From contig NZ_VMHN01000001.1 of NCBI RefSeq assembly GCF_008795955.1, positions 992,001-1,056,000 of the forward strand: a stretch of 64,000 nucleotides of DNA. The letters are read 5' to 3'. Position numbers and translations under genes: made by a program. The notes beneath the pieces were generated by a model. It had not been told where the DNA came from. It saw only the letters and a list, made by a program, of their open reading frames with translations, and ran no database searches. Position 1 is the stretch's first letter. Every line of letters starts with the position of its first letter. Below are positions 56,912 to 64,000 of the stretch, one piece after another. This DNA is from Marinobacter denitrificans (GTDB taxonomy: Bacteria > Pseudomonadota > Gammaproteobacteria > Pseudomonadales > Oleiphilaceae).

Positions 56912-57207
56912 TGCCACAGCAGCCGACAACCGTCGAAGTCAAGATTCTCGACAAGGAATACCTGGTCGCCTGCCCTGAGGAAGAGCAGGACGCCCTCTTA
57001 CAGGCCGCCAGACACCTGGACGTAAAAATGCGGGAAATCCGCTCCAGCGGAAAAGTCTTCGGCACCGAGCGCATCGCGGTAATGGCAGCGCTGAACATCA
57101 CCCATGATTTGCTGGAACGGGACACCATGTCCAGCGCCGCCAGCTCGATTCTCAGTGCCATGGACGAGAAACTGGATACCGCGCTGGGTGAAACCTCCGG
57201 TAACTAA
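56911..57207 (+). CDS. zapA: ZapA, FtsZ-ring-associated protein
   Basis: The 98-residue protein matches ZapA (VEVKILDKEYLVACPEEEQDALLQAARHLDVKMREIR, then a C-terminal coiled coil). It bundles FtsZ filaments. It lies just upstream of the 6S RNA gene, a conserved arrangement. Confidence 0.93.
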   Translation: MPQQPTTVEVKILDKEYLVACPEEEQDALLQAARHLDVKMREIRSSGKVFGTERIAVMAALNITHDLLERDTMSSAASSILSAMDEKLDTALGETSGN

Positions 57208-57234
57208 GCATTACACACGGATCCGAATCAGGTG

Positions 57235-57265
57235 TTGCAATCAGCCCCGCCAATGCCCGTATAAT
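57235..57265 (+). promoter_or_regulatory. Promoter of 6S RNA
   Basis: TATAAT is at 57260-57265. TTGCAA at 57235-57240 would be the -35 box, with a 19-base spacer, slightly long. The start of the RNA near 57272 fits. Confidence 0.65.
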
Positions 57266-57271
57266 GAGAAT

Positions 57272-57451
57272 AACTTCCTGGGCTGTTCGCTGGTCGGATT
57301 CGTCCTCGAGCCGATGCGCACTACCCAGGTGGCTACTCTAGGGCATTGTGAGCACGTCCCCTCACGGGGAAAGCCTAATATGTCACAGCGGCCACCGACC
57401 TTGAACTTTGGGTTCAAGGGCCACATCCGATAACGGCAGCCCGGGAAGCTT
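57272..57451 (+). ncRNA. ssrS: 6S RNA
   Basis: The sequence has the 6S features: the ends pair (AACTTCCTGGGCTG with CAGCCCGGGAAGCTT), followed by the TGTTCGCTGGTCGG start and the conserved CCTTGAACTTTGGGTTCAAG near the 3' end, with a large central bubble. It binds the housekeeping RNA polymerase. It lies between zapA and the ygfA-like gene, as in other gammaproteobacteria. Ends are approximate. Confidence 0.95.
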
Positions 57452-57454
57452 ATT

Positions 57455-58102
57455 TTGACCAACGTTATCTCCCCCCACCCTTTTGAAGATCACCCGGATT
57501 CACGCTCACGCAGTAAACTCCGCAAGACTCTCAGGCAAAAACGAAGGGCTCTTTCTGCGGAAGAACAACAGATTGCGGCCGACCAGCTCGCCCTGAACCT
57601 GTTGCGACACCCCGATCTCTACCGTGCACGCCATGTGGCAATCTACCTGCCCAACGACGGAGAAATCGACCCCCGGATCTATGCCCACATCGCCCGCCAA
57701 CGCGGCGTCCGGTTCTATCTTCCGGTTTTGCACCCGGTTCATCACGGCAGACTGGTTTTCAGCCGCTTCACTGACAACACAAGGCTCACAGCCAACCGAT
57801 TTGGCATCCCGGAACCGGCCTTCCAAAACGGGCTAAAACGGCCACCCTGGGCGCTGGATGCGGTTCTGTTTCCATTGGTAGGTTTCGATGAATTCGGAGG
57901 CAGGCTTGGAATGGGTGGAGGTTTTTATGACCGCACCTTCGCGTTCACACGCATACGGCCACGGCTGGCGCCCAAGCTCATCGGGCTGGCCCACGAATGT
58001 CAGAAGGTATCGGAGTTACCGCTGGAGCCTTGGGATATTCCGCTGCACAGCGTGGTTACCGACAGGGGATATTACCGGGTGAGAGCCGGAAAACAGGCTT
58101 GA
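57455..58102 (+). CDS. ygfA: 5-formyltetrahydrofolate cyclo-ligase
   Basis: The 215-residue enzyme makes 5,10-methenyltetrahydrofolate. It has SKLRKTLRQKRRALS, LPNDGEIDPR and GRLGMGGGFYDRTF. The start is TTG 57455, only about four bases after the 6S RNA end; no ATG or GTG occurs before the conserved core, so TTG is the best choice. 6S RNA processing and ygfA translation may be linked. Confidence 0.93.
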   Translation: MTNVISPHPFEDHPDSRSRSKLRKTLRQKRRALSAEEQQIAADQLALNLLRHPDLYRARHVAIYLPNDGEIDPRIYAHIARQRGVRFYLPVLHPVHHGRLVFSRFTDNTRLTANRFGIPEPAFQNGLKRPPWALDAVLFPLVGFDEFGGRLGMGGGFYDRTFAFTRIRPRLAPKLIGLAHECQKVSELPLEPWDIPLHSVVTDRGYYRVRAGKQA

Positions 58103-58108
58103 GGCAAT

Positions 58109-58270
58109 TCAGTCCCGGACAGCAGGAACCATAACTATTTCGCTGCCATCAGCACTGTAAGTGGCCTTTGGCTCATCCTGGGAAGCCTGAAGCGAGGTGA
58201 AGCCGGTAATCACTAGACCAACAGCAAAAATCAGCACAATCGACCGAATAATATCGGGCTTGCGGGCCAT
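58109..58270 (-). CDS. 53-residue predicted membrane protein
   Basis: MARKPDIIRSIVLIFAVGLV followed by ITGFTSLQASQDEPKATYSA and a short tail gives one N-terminal membrane helix or signal-like segment and a charged tail. GGAG lies nine bases before ATG 58270. It faces ygfA and ends seven bases from it. No family was recognised. A coding-like start, Shine-Dalgarno and helix support it. Confidence 0.6.
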   Translation of the reverse strand: MARKPDIIRSIVLIFAVGLVITGFTSLQASQDEPKATYSADGSEIVMVPAVRD

Positions 58271-58420
58271 GGTGAGGATCTCCGGTATTCGAAAGGGTAA
58301 AATCTATCTAAATCAGGTGACTATTCTTGTTTTCAAGAATTAGACGAAAGACTAACACCTATCCCGTATTTTACAATTTTTCACAGGTTAAAATTTTGTA
58401 AGAATAGAGTTAGCCTGCCA

Positions 58421-58528
58421 GATTGGGTGCGGGAGGCCGTCCAAAACACGCTCAAGCACATCCCTGTGGCGCTTGAGCTCCGCCATCCATGGCTCCGCAC
58501 AGTTTTGGACGGCCTCCCGCACCCAATC
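58421..58528 (+). repeat. Long palindromic intergenic element, family A copy 2
   Basis: A 27-base arm (58421-58447) returns as a perfect reverse complement at 58502-58528. The 54-base centre matches that of copy 1 and also folds by GCTCAAG/CTTGAGC (58450-58456/58472-58478). It lies just beyond the ilvA stop. Confidence 0.85.
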
Positions 58529-58538
58529 CTAATCCGCG

Positions 58539-60074
58539 TTATTCAGACCTGTTATTACCTGCGCCCAAAAACAACTGGTAAGCCTCGTTATCAGTCATGT
58601 TTTCGTAGCGGAAACCGACCTTGTCGAGCATCTTCTCGAAGTCTTTTACCTCGTCATCTTCCACCTGAGCTCCAAGCAGCACACGGCTGTAGGCCGCACC
58701 GTGGTTGCGGTAGTGGAACATGGAGATATTCCAGCGGGTGCCCAGTGACATCAGGAATTTTAGCAAGGCGCCTGGGCGTTCCGGAAACTCAAACTGGAAC
58801 ACCTTTTCGTTGGTAATGGTCGGGGCATGGCCGCCCACCATATGACGGATATGCTGTTTCGCCAGGTCACTGTCGGTCAGGTCGATCACCGAATAGCCGG
58901 TTTCCCGGAGGTCCTGAATCAGCTCTTCGCGGCCGTGGCCGCCGGCCTGGATCTGGATGCCGACGAAGATGGTGGCATTGGTGGCATCCGCGTAGCGGTA
59001 GTTGAACTCGGTGATGCTGCGCTTGTGCAGGGCGTTGATAAAGGTCTTGAACGCGCCCGGCTTCTCCGGAATGGTCACCGCGAGAATAGCTTCGCGCTTC
59101 TCGCCAACTTCCGTGCGCTCGGAGATATATCTCAGGCGGTCGAAGTTCATGTTGGCGCCGCTCAGGGTGGCGATCAGGTTTTCGTTCTCGATCTGCTCCC
59201 TCTCGACGTACTTCTTGATGCCAGCTACACCCAGCGCCCCGGCCGGTTCAGCGATGGAACGGGTGTCCTCGAACACGTCCTTGATGGCGGCGCAGATTTC
59301 GTCGGTGGAGACGGTGATCACTTCGTCCACGTAGTCCTTGCAGATTTCCCACGGGTACTTGCCGATCTGCTTGACGGCGACGCCATCAGCGAAAATGCCG
59401 ACTTCATCCAGCACTACCCGCTTGCCGGCTTTCATGGCGGCCTGCAGGCAGTTGGAGTCTTCCGGTTCAACGCCGATCACCTTGATTTCAGGTCTCAGGT
59501 ACTTGATGTAGGCAGCCATGCCGGCAATCAGCCCGCCGCCGCCAACACAGATAAAGATGGCATGGATAGGCTTGCTGAACTGCCACATGATTTCCATGGC
59601 CACTGTGCCCTGCCCGGCGATAACGTCGGGGTCGTCGTAAGGCGGAATGTAGGTGTAGCCGTGCTTCTGGATCAGTTCCTGGGCGTGGGCGGCGGCTTCG
59701 TCAAAGGCATCGCCTTTGAGCACCACTTTGGCGCCGTGGTCCCGTACCGAGCGCACCTTGATTTCCGGGGTGGTCTGGGGCATCACGATCACGGCCTTGA
59801 TACCCAGCTTCTTCGCAGCCAGGGCCACACCCTGGGCATGGTTGCCGGCGGAGGCACAAATCACGCCCTTGGCTTTTTGCTCCTCCGAGAGCTGCGCAAT
59901 GCGGTTATAGGCGCCACGAATCTTGAAAGAAAATACCGGCTGAAGGTCTTCGCGCTTGAGCATAATGTTGTTACCAAAGCGCTTGGAGAGGCTGCGGGCC
60001 TCAGTCAGCGGGGTCTCGATGGCCACGTCGTAGACACGGGCATCAAGAATTTTCTTTATGTAGCGTTGCGGCAT
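58539..60074 (-). CDS. ilvA: IlvA, biosynthetic threonine deaminase
   Basis: The 511-residue PLP enzyme makes 2-oxobutyrate for isoleucine. Catalytic Lys51 is in FSFKIRGAYN, and glycine-rich VGGGGLIAGMA binds PLP phosphate. Two C-terminal ACT-like regulatory domains (about 335-510) allow isoleucine feedback. Its 3' end abuts palindrome A2. Confidence 0.96.
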   Translation of the reverse strand: MPQRYIKKILDARVYDVAIETPLTEARSLSKRFGNNIMLKREDLQPVFSFKIRGAYNRIAQLSEEQKAKGVICASAGNHAQGVALAAKKLGIKAVIVMPQTTPEIKVRSVRDHGAKVVLKGDAFDEAAAHAQELIQKHGYTYIPPYDDPDVIAGQGTVAMEIMWQFSKPIHAIFICVGGGGLIAGMAAYIKYLRPEIKVIGVEPEDSNCLQAAMKAGKRVVLDEVGIFADGVAVKQIGKYPWEICKDYVDEVITVSTDEICAAIKDVFEDTRSIAEPAGALGVAGIKKYVEREQIENENLIATLSGANMNFDRLRYISERTEVGEKREAILAVTIPEKPGAFKTFINALHKRSITEFNYRYADATNATIFVGIQIQAGGHGREELIQDLRETGYSVIDLTDSDLAKQHIRHMVGGHAPTITNEKVFQFEFPERPGALLKFLMSLGTRWNISMFHYRNHGAAYSRVLLGAQVEDDEVKDFEKMLDKVGFRYENMTDNEAYQLFLGAGNNRSE

Positions 60075-60216
60075 GGTTCCGTCCGGAGGTTGATGTTTCG
60101 TTGGGAAAACGAACAGTGTAGAAACTTTGCCGGGGTTCCGTCTATAAGCAGGCCGCCCGGAAGAGCTATAATGACAGCCACTGTGACCATTTCCCGCAAA
60201 AACCGGAGTTCCTTCG

Positions 60217-60897
60217 ATGAATCAGGACGAACTGAAGAAAGCCGTCGCCCAGGCTGCGCTGGACTACATCAAGCCCCATCTGGACCAGGACAGCATTATC
60301 GGCGTGGGCACCGGGAGCACTGCCAACTGCTTTATCGACCTGCTTGCGAGCATTCGGAACGACTTTGACGGTGCTGTCGCCAGTTCCGACGCCACGGCAG
60401 AGAGGCTGAAGAGTCACGGCATTCCGGTGTATGACCTGAACAGTGCCGCGCCGCTTGAGTTTTATGTAGATGGCGCCGACGAGACCAATGAGCACCTGGA
60501 GCTCATCAAGGGCGGCGGTGGTGCCCTCACCCGCGAGAAAATTGTGGCGGCGGTATCCAAGACGTTTATCTGTATCGCCGACGAGTCCAAGAAGGTGGAC
60601 ATCCTGGGCGAGTTTCCGCTTCCGGTGGAAGTGGTGCCCATGGCTCGCAGCTATGTTGGCCGCGAAATTGTGAAGCTGGGCGGCGATCCGGTTTACCGTG
60701 AGGGTTTCATTACGGACAACGGCAATATCATTATCGATATCCATAACCTGGATATTTCCCGGCCGCTTCAGATTGAGGAGAAGCTGAACAATATCGTGGG
60801 CATTGTTACCAACGGGCTGTTTGCTCGTCGGCCTGCGGATTTGTTGTTGCTCGGTACCAAGGATGGCGTCAAGAGTATTTCCCGCGAGGACGGGTGA
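60217..60897 (+). CDS. rpiA: RpiA, ribose-5-phosphate isomerase A
   Basis: The 226-residue enzyme interconverts ribose-5-phosphate and ribulose-5-phosphate. Motifs: [35 protein letters not shown]. It is divergent from ilvA with a 142-base gap. Confidence 0.96.
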   Translation: MNQDELKKAVAQAALDYIKPHLDQDSIIGVGTGSTANCFIDLLASIRNDFDGAVASSDATAERLKSHGIPVYDLNSAAPLEFYVDGADETNEHLELIKGGGGALTREKIVAAVSKTFICIADESKKVDILGEFPLPVEVVPMARSYVGREIVKLGGDPVYREGFITDNGNIIIDIHNLDISRPLQIEEKLNNIVGIVTNGLFARRPADLLLLGTKDGVKSISREDG

Positions 60898-60927
60898 CTT
60901 ACCGGGAGGACTGTGAACTCGGGGGAA

Positions 60928-61035
60928 GCCGCAAGGAGGTGGGCTCATCAGGGGCACGCTGTGAATACGTCCATGTACGCTCGACAAAAACATCCATGTT
61001 TTTGACGTCCCCTGATGAGCCCACCTCCTTGCGGC
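60928..61035 (-). repeat. Long palindromic intergenic element, family B copy 2
   Basis: A 27-base arm (60928-60954) pairs perfectly with 61009-61035. Read on the minus strand, its 54-base centre is nearly the centre of copy 1, including a short AAAACATGGATGTTTT-type palindrome and GGACGTATTCACAGCGTG. It lies between rpiA and the acyl-CoA dehydrogenase. Confidence 0.85.
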
Positions 61036-61060
61036 CCAAACTCTTTTCGGGTCTTCATTG

Positions 61061-61084
61061 AACCAAGCGCTTGCTTGGTTTTTT
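61061..61084 (+). promoter_or_regulatory. Palindrome and T-run: rpiA terminator or TetR-type operator
   Basis: AACCAAGC (61061-61068) pairs with GCTTGGTT (61073-61080), then four T. It would terminate rpiA. The inner string ACCAAGCGCTTGCT also matches the A-n-CAAG-nn-CTTG-n-T form used by some TetR repressors of acyl-CoA genes, and it sits just upstream of the acyl-CoA dehydrogenase promoter. Confidence 0.6.
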
Positions 61085-61110
61085 GATTTGAGTGAGACTG
61101 CTCCTATGAT
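61083..61110 (+). promoter_or_regulatory. Promoter of the acyl-CoA dehydrogenase
   Basis: TTGATT (61083-61088) and TATGAT (61105-61110) are separated by 16 bases and precede the GTG start at 61134 by a short leader with AGGGAGG. Confidence 0.6.
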
Positions 61111-61133
61111 TTCCGATCACAGGGAGGCTTACC

Positions 61134-62273
61134 GTGTCCGATTATTTCAATGATACCCATGAGCAGGTTCGTCAGACTGCGCGCAAATTTGTTACCACGC
61201 ATGTTCTGCCTCACATAGACGACTGGGAGGAAGCGGGCGAGTTTCCCCGGGAACTTTATAAACAGGCTGGAGATGCAGGGCTTCTTGGGGTTGGGTTCCC
61301 GGAAAGTCTCGGCGGCATTGGCGAAGACGATGTGTTTATGAAGGTCGCCGTTTCAGAGGAACTGATGCGCTCCACCTCTGGCGGCCTGGTGGCCGGGCTT
61401 GGATCGTTGGATATCGGCCTCCCGCCAGTAGCGAAATGGGCGCGACCAGAAGTGAAGGAGTCGATCGTACCGCCGGTGCTGCGCGGCGAGAAGATCGCAG
61501 CACTGGCGATCACCGAACCCGGTGGTGGTTCCGATGTGGCGAGCCTCAAGACGAAGGCAGTGAGGGACGGCGATCATTACATCGTCAACGGTAGCAAGAC
61601 TTTTATCACCAGCGGCATTCGTGCCGATCACTACACAGTTGCGGTGCGCACCGGGGGCGAAGGTCACGGGGGTGTCAGCCTGCTGCTCATAGACCGCGAC
61701 ACGCCGGGCTTCTCTACGGGCAAGAAACTTCGCAAAATGGGCTGGTGGGCCAGTGATACGGCCGAATTGTTTTTCGAAGACTGCCGGGTTCCCGCCAACC
61801 GTCTGATCGGCGCAGAAAACGCCGGGTTCATTGCCATCATGAGCAATTTTCTGGCGGAGCGCCTGAGCCTGTCGATTATGGCGTACATGACCGCCGAAAT
61901 AGCCCTGGAAGCGGCCATGGCCTGGGCCGGGCATCGGGAGGCCTTTGGTCGCCCGGTCAAAGGCTTCCAGGTAACGCGCCATAAACTGGTGGACATGGCT
62001 ACCCAGGTGGATGTGGCGCGGGAATACACCTATCGCTGTGCTGCACTTATGCAGGCTGGCAAGAACCCGATCAAACAGGTGGCGATGGCGAAAAACTTTG
62101 CGGTGGAGGTCTGCGAAAAGGTCACCCGCGAAGCGGTACAGATTCATGGCGGTATGGGGTTTATGCGGGAGTCGGTTGTTGAGCGGTTGTACCGCGATGC
62201 GAAGATACTGTCGATCGGTGGTGGCACCGACGAGATCATGAAGGAACTGATAGCCAAGCAGATGAGGCTGTAG
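61134..62273 (+). CDS. Acyl-CoA dehydrogenase family protein
   Basis: The 379-residue flavoenzyme has ALAITEPGGGSDVASLKT, the AFGRPVKGFQVTRHKLVDMAT region and QIHGGMGFMRESVVERLYRDAKILSIGGGTDEIMKE. The catalytic Glu is probably in GGTDEIMKE or nearby. Chain-length preference cannot be read. The start is GTG 61134 with AGGGAGG upstream. It is monocistronic. Confidence 0.92.
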   Translation: MSDYFNDTHEQVRQTARKFVTTHVLPHIDDWEEAGEFPRELYKQAGDAGLLGVGFPESLGGIGEDDVFMKVAVSEELMRSTSGGLVAGLGSLDIGLPPVAKWARPEVKESIVPPVLRGEKIAALAITEPGGGSDVASLKTKAVRDGDHYIVNGSKTFITSGIRADHYTVAVRTGGEGHGGVSLLLIDRDTPGFSTGKKLRKMGWWASDTAELFFEDCRVPANRLIGAENAGFIAIMSNFLAERLSLSIMAYMTAEIALEAAMAWAGHREAFGRPVKGFQVTRHKLVDMATQVDVAREYTYRCAALMQAGKNPIKQVAMAKNFAVEVCEKVTREAVQIHGGMGFMRESVVERLYRDAKILSIGGGTDEIMKELIAKQMRL

Positions 62274-62312
62274 CAAGACCAACGTTTAGTTTCGATTCAC
62301 ACCATAGTCCCG

Positions 62313-62318
62313 TATAAT
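62313..62318 (+). promoter_or_regulatory. Probable -10 box of ppa
   Basis: TATAAT at 62313-62318 lies 50 bases before the ppa start. A weak TTCGAT at 62291-62296 with a 16-base spacer could be the -35. Confidence 0.45.
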
Positions 62319-62367
62319 TGCGCCCACTTTTTCCACGCAGTTAAACGCACTTCAGGAAGGATCGCTC

Positions 62368-62895
62368 ATGAACTTTGACAATATCCCGGTTGGCAAGAAC
62401 CCACCAGAAGACATCTACGTTGCCATCGAAATCCCGGCGAACAGCTCGCCGGTCAAGTACGAGCTGGACAAGGACATGGGCGCGCTGCTGGTAGACCGCT
62501 TCATGGCCACTCCCATGTTCTATCCGGCCAACTACGGCTTTATCCCCCACACTCTGGCCGACGATGGCGACCCCATTGATGTGCTGGTAGTCACCCCCTA
62601 CCCGGTGCAGGCAGGTTCGGTTATTCGCTGCCGTCCCGTTGGCGTGCTGAACATGGAAGACGAAGCCGGCGGCGACGCCAAGCTGGTGGCGGTTCCCCAC
62701 GACAAACTGACCACTTCCTACCACAATGTGAAGGAAATTGACGATCTGCCGGAACTGCTGCGGGACCAGATCCACCACTTCTTCGAGAACTACAAGACTC
62801 TCGAGCCGGGCAAGTGGGTCAAGGTTCAGGGCTGGGGCAATGCCGCCGAGGCCAAGAAAGCCATTGAAGCCGCCGTTAATGCTTACAAGGGCTGA
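62368..62895 (+). CDS. ppa: Inorganic pyrophosphatase, family I
   Basis: The 175-residue enzyme hydrolyses pyrophosphate. Motifs: [30 protein letters not shown] with the metal-binding Asp residues, and VKVQGW. AGGAAGG precedes the ATG. Confidence 0.97.
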   Translation: MNFDNIPVGKNPPEDIYVAIEIPANSSPVKYELDKDMGALLVDRFMATPMFYPANYGFIPHTLADDGDPIDVLVVTPYPVQAGSVIRCRPVGVLNMEDEAGGDAKLVAVPHDKLTTSYHNVKEIDDLPELLRDQIHHFFENYKTLEPGKWVKVQGWGNAAEAKKAIEAAVNAYKG

Positions 62896-62918
62896 CACAA
62901 ACCCTTTCAGGCGAACAT

Positions 62919-62951
62919 AAAAAAACCGGGCTCAAATGGCCCGGTTTTTTT
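62919..62951. terminator. Bidirectional intrinsic terminator
   Basis: ACCGGGC (62925-62931) and GCCCGGT (62939-62945) form the stem, with A-run before (62919-62925) and T-run after (62945-62951). It ends both ppa and the convergent DUF2333 gene. Confidence 0.93.
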
Positions 62952-62972
62952 ATGTCATCAGGTTTCCCGTCA

Positions 62973-64000
62973 TCAGCCCCGGGTCAGCAAGTCGCGCATG
63001 TCGCTGATTGCAGCACTGGCGCGTGATAGATACGCCGCCATAGTCAGGGAATGGTTGGCCAGCACACCAAAACCGCTGCCGTTCAGAATCACCGGACTCC
63101 ACATTTCTCCCTGGGTACCTTCCAGTTCGATAATGATCTGCTTGGCGCTGGCCAGAGCATTCTTGTCGCTCAGCACCTTGCGGAAGTCCACCTCGATGGC
63201 GCGGAAGATGTGCAACAGGGCCCAGGCACTGCCCCTGGCTTCATAAAACACATCGTCTATTTCGGTCCATGGAGTTTTGACATCCTCGCCCGTTACATCT
63301 TCGGAAAGAGGATCGTCCGGATTAATGTTGGACACGGAATCAGACACCGAGGCCTTGCCGACACTTTCCCCCAGGGTACGGGAGAGACTGCCCAGCCGGG
63401 TTTCCAGATCCCCCAGCCAGTTGGCCAGGTTGTCGGCCCTCGCGAAGAACTGGGCATCAGGCCGCTCAGGGCGCGACAGGCGGTCGAGATAGCTGTACAG
63501 CGCCTTGATACCCCGGCGGTATTCCGCCTCGGTGGATGGGAGCGCCCAGCTGCCGCTATCGAAGTGCAACTGCGGTTCGGCGATAACCAGGTCCCGATCT
63601 TCAGCAGACTGGCTCTGGGAACGACTGATGTCCCTGCGCATGGCGCGGGAGAAGTCGCGAAGCTGCACCAGCACACCAAATTCCCAGTTGGGCATGTTGT
63701 CCAGCCAGAGCCCCGGCGGTGCAACATCGTTGGTGATATAGCCTCCAGGCTTGTCGAGCAACGTCTCTGCCACACGAATCATGGTCACTGTGGTCGCGAA
63801 ACCAGTAACGGGCTCACGTTGCATATCGCCGGCAACTTTCCGTGTATGCTCCCGAACCGAGAACACATCCGGCTCGCTGCTCCAGATCATCCCCAGCACC
63901 AGGGCAACCAGCAAATAGACGACAAGGACAGCCAGGATGAATTTGCCGACAACCCCGCCACCGCCGGAAAAATCCCGGAAGTCGTCTTTGCGATCACTGA
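62973..64000 (-). CDS. DUF2333 membrane-anchored protein, cut by window edge
   Basis: The frame is open to the window edge at 64000, reading SDRKDDFRDFSGGGGVVGKF before a membrane helix (ILAVLVVYLLVALVLGMIW) and the DUF2333 body. The true start is outside the window. A shorter start inside would lose the helix. The family is found in gammaproteobacteria; its function is unknown. Confidence 0.85.
   Translation of the reverse strand, partial: SDRKDDFRDFSGGGGVVGKFILAVLVVYLLVALVLGMIWSSEPDVFSVREHTRKVAGDMQREPVTGFATTVTMIRVAETLLDKPGGYITNDVAPPGLWLDNMPNWEFGVLVQLRDFSRAMRRDISRSQSQSAEDRDLVIAEPQLHFDSGSWALPSTEAEYRRGIKALYSYLDRLSRPERPDAQFFARADNLANWLGDLETRLGSLSRTLGESVGKASVSDSVSNINPDDPLSEDVTGEDVKTPWTEIDDVFYEARGSAWALLHIFRAIEVDFRKVLSDKNALASAKQIIIELEGTQGEMWSPVILNGSGFGVLANHSLTMAAYLSRASAAISDMRDLLTRG

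Noticed and set aside
58827..60368. A 513-codon open frame on the plus strand
   Set aside because: It is antisense to ilvA, whose domains and catalytic lysine are clear; the antisense translation resembles no family.
1..64000. tRNA, rRNA, CRISPR, insertion sequences or prophage
   Set aside because: No such structures or genes were seen; the only repeats are the four palindromic elements and the two riboswitches.

Overview
The window reads as a chromosome segment of a marine, oil- or alcohol-using gammaproteobacterium, most likely Marinobacter or a close relative. The basis is a WS/DGAT wax-ester synthase, the pqqABCDE plus exaC plus pedF-like alcohol-oxidation set, ubiEJB-hisIE-tatABC and ubiI-ubiH-pepP-ygfB runs typical of Gammaproteobacteria, a canonical 6S RNA, and moderately high G+C. 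The genus is an inference from family resemblance, not from a search.

Positions 1-7050 hold PQQ biosynthesis (pqqA-B-C-D-E and an S9 peptidase, all on the minus strand, four of them overlapping by 1-4 bases) and an aldehyde dehydrogenase. Positions 7100-19120 hold a guanidine-use module. Two guanidine-I (ykkC) riboswitches each lie below a sigma-54-type promoter with an upstream GCAC-N7-GTGC NtrC-like site. The first leads two DUF1989 proteins (carboxyguanidine deiminase subunits), a guanidine/urea carboxylase and a periplasmic binding protein. The second leads the matching ABC permease and ATPase. A TetR regulator, a type III glutamine synthetase and a MetX-like alpha/beta hydrolase lie between them. 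No allophanate hydrolase is seen in the window.

Positions 19200-26560 hold a PQQ alcohol dehydrogenase whose DYD motif predicts lanthanide dependence, its binding-protein and c550 cytochrome partners, and a divergent PQQ-associated ABC/beta-propeller operon. Positions 26600-29300 hold a candidate type VI phospholipase effector with a DUF2931 lipoprotein. Positions 29370-36320 hold a NitT/TauT-like ABC importer, a LuxR-type response regulator, a hybrid kinase (NahK-like) and a FIST protein (NosP-like). A porin, the wax-ester synthase and several uncharacterised proteins follow. A shared 18-base motif sits about 110-125 bases upstream of exaC, the alcohol dehydrogenase and the cytochrome, which suggests one regulon.

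Positions 41600-64000 are mostly housekeeping: ubiquinone synthesis, hisI/hisE, Tat export, rsmE, ubiI/ubiH, pepP, ygfB, a Zur-type zinc locus (zrgA, DUF3299, LolD/FtsX-like ABC), zapB-like/zapA, 6S RNA, 5-formyltetrahydrofolate cyclo-ligase, ilvA, rpiA, an acyl-CoA dehydrogenase, ppa and a DUF2333 protein cut by the window end.

Four intergenic elements (13698-13810, 14493-14600, 58421-58528, 60928-61035) have long arms that pair with each other within a copy but differ between copies, around a conserved core of about 55 bases. They fall into two families and are the least explained structures here. No tRNA, rRNA, CRISPR array, transposase or phage gene was recognised.
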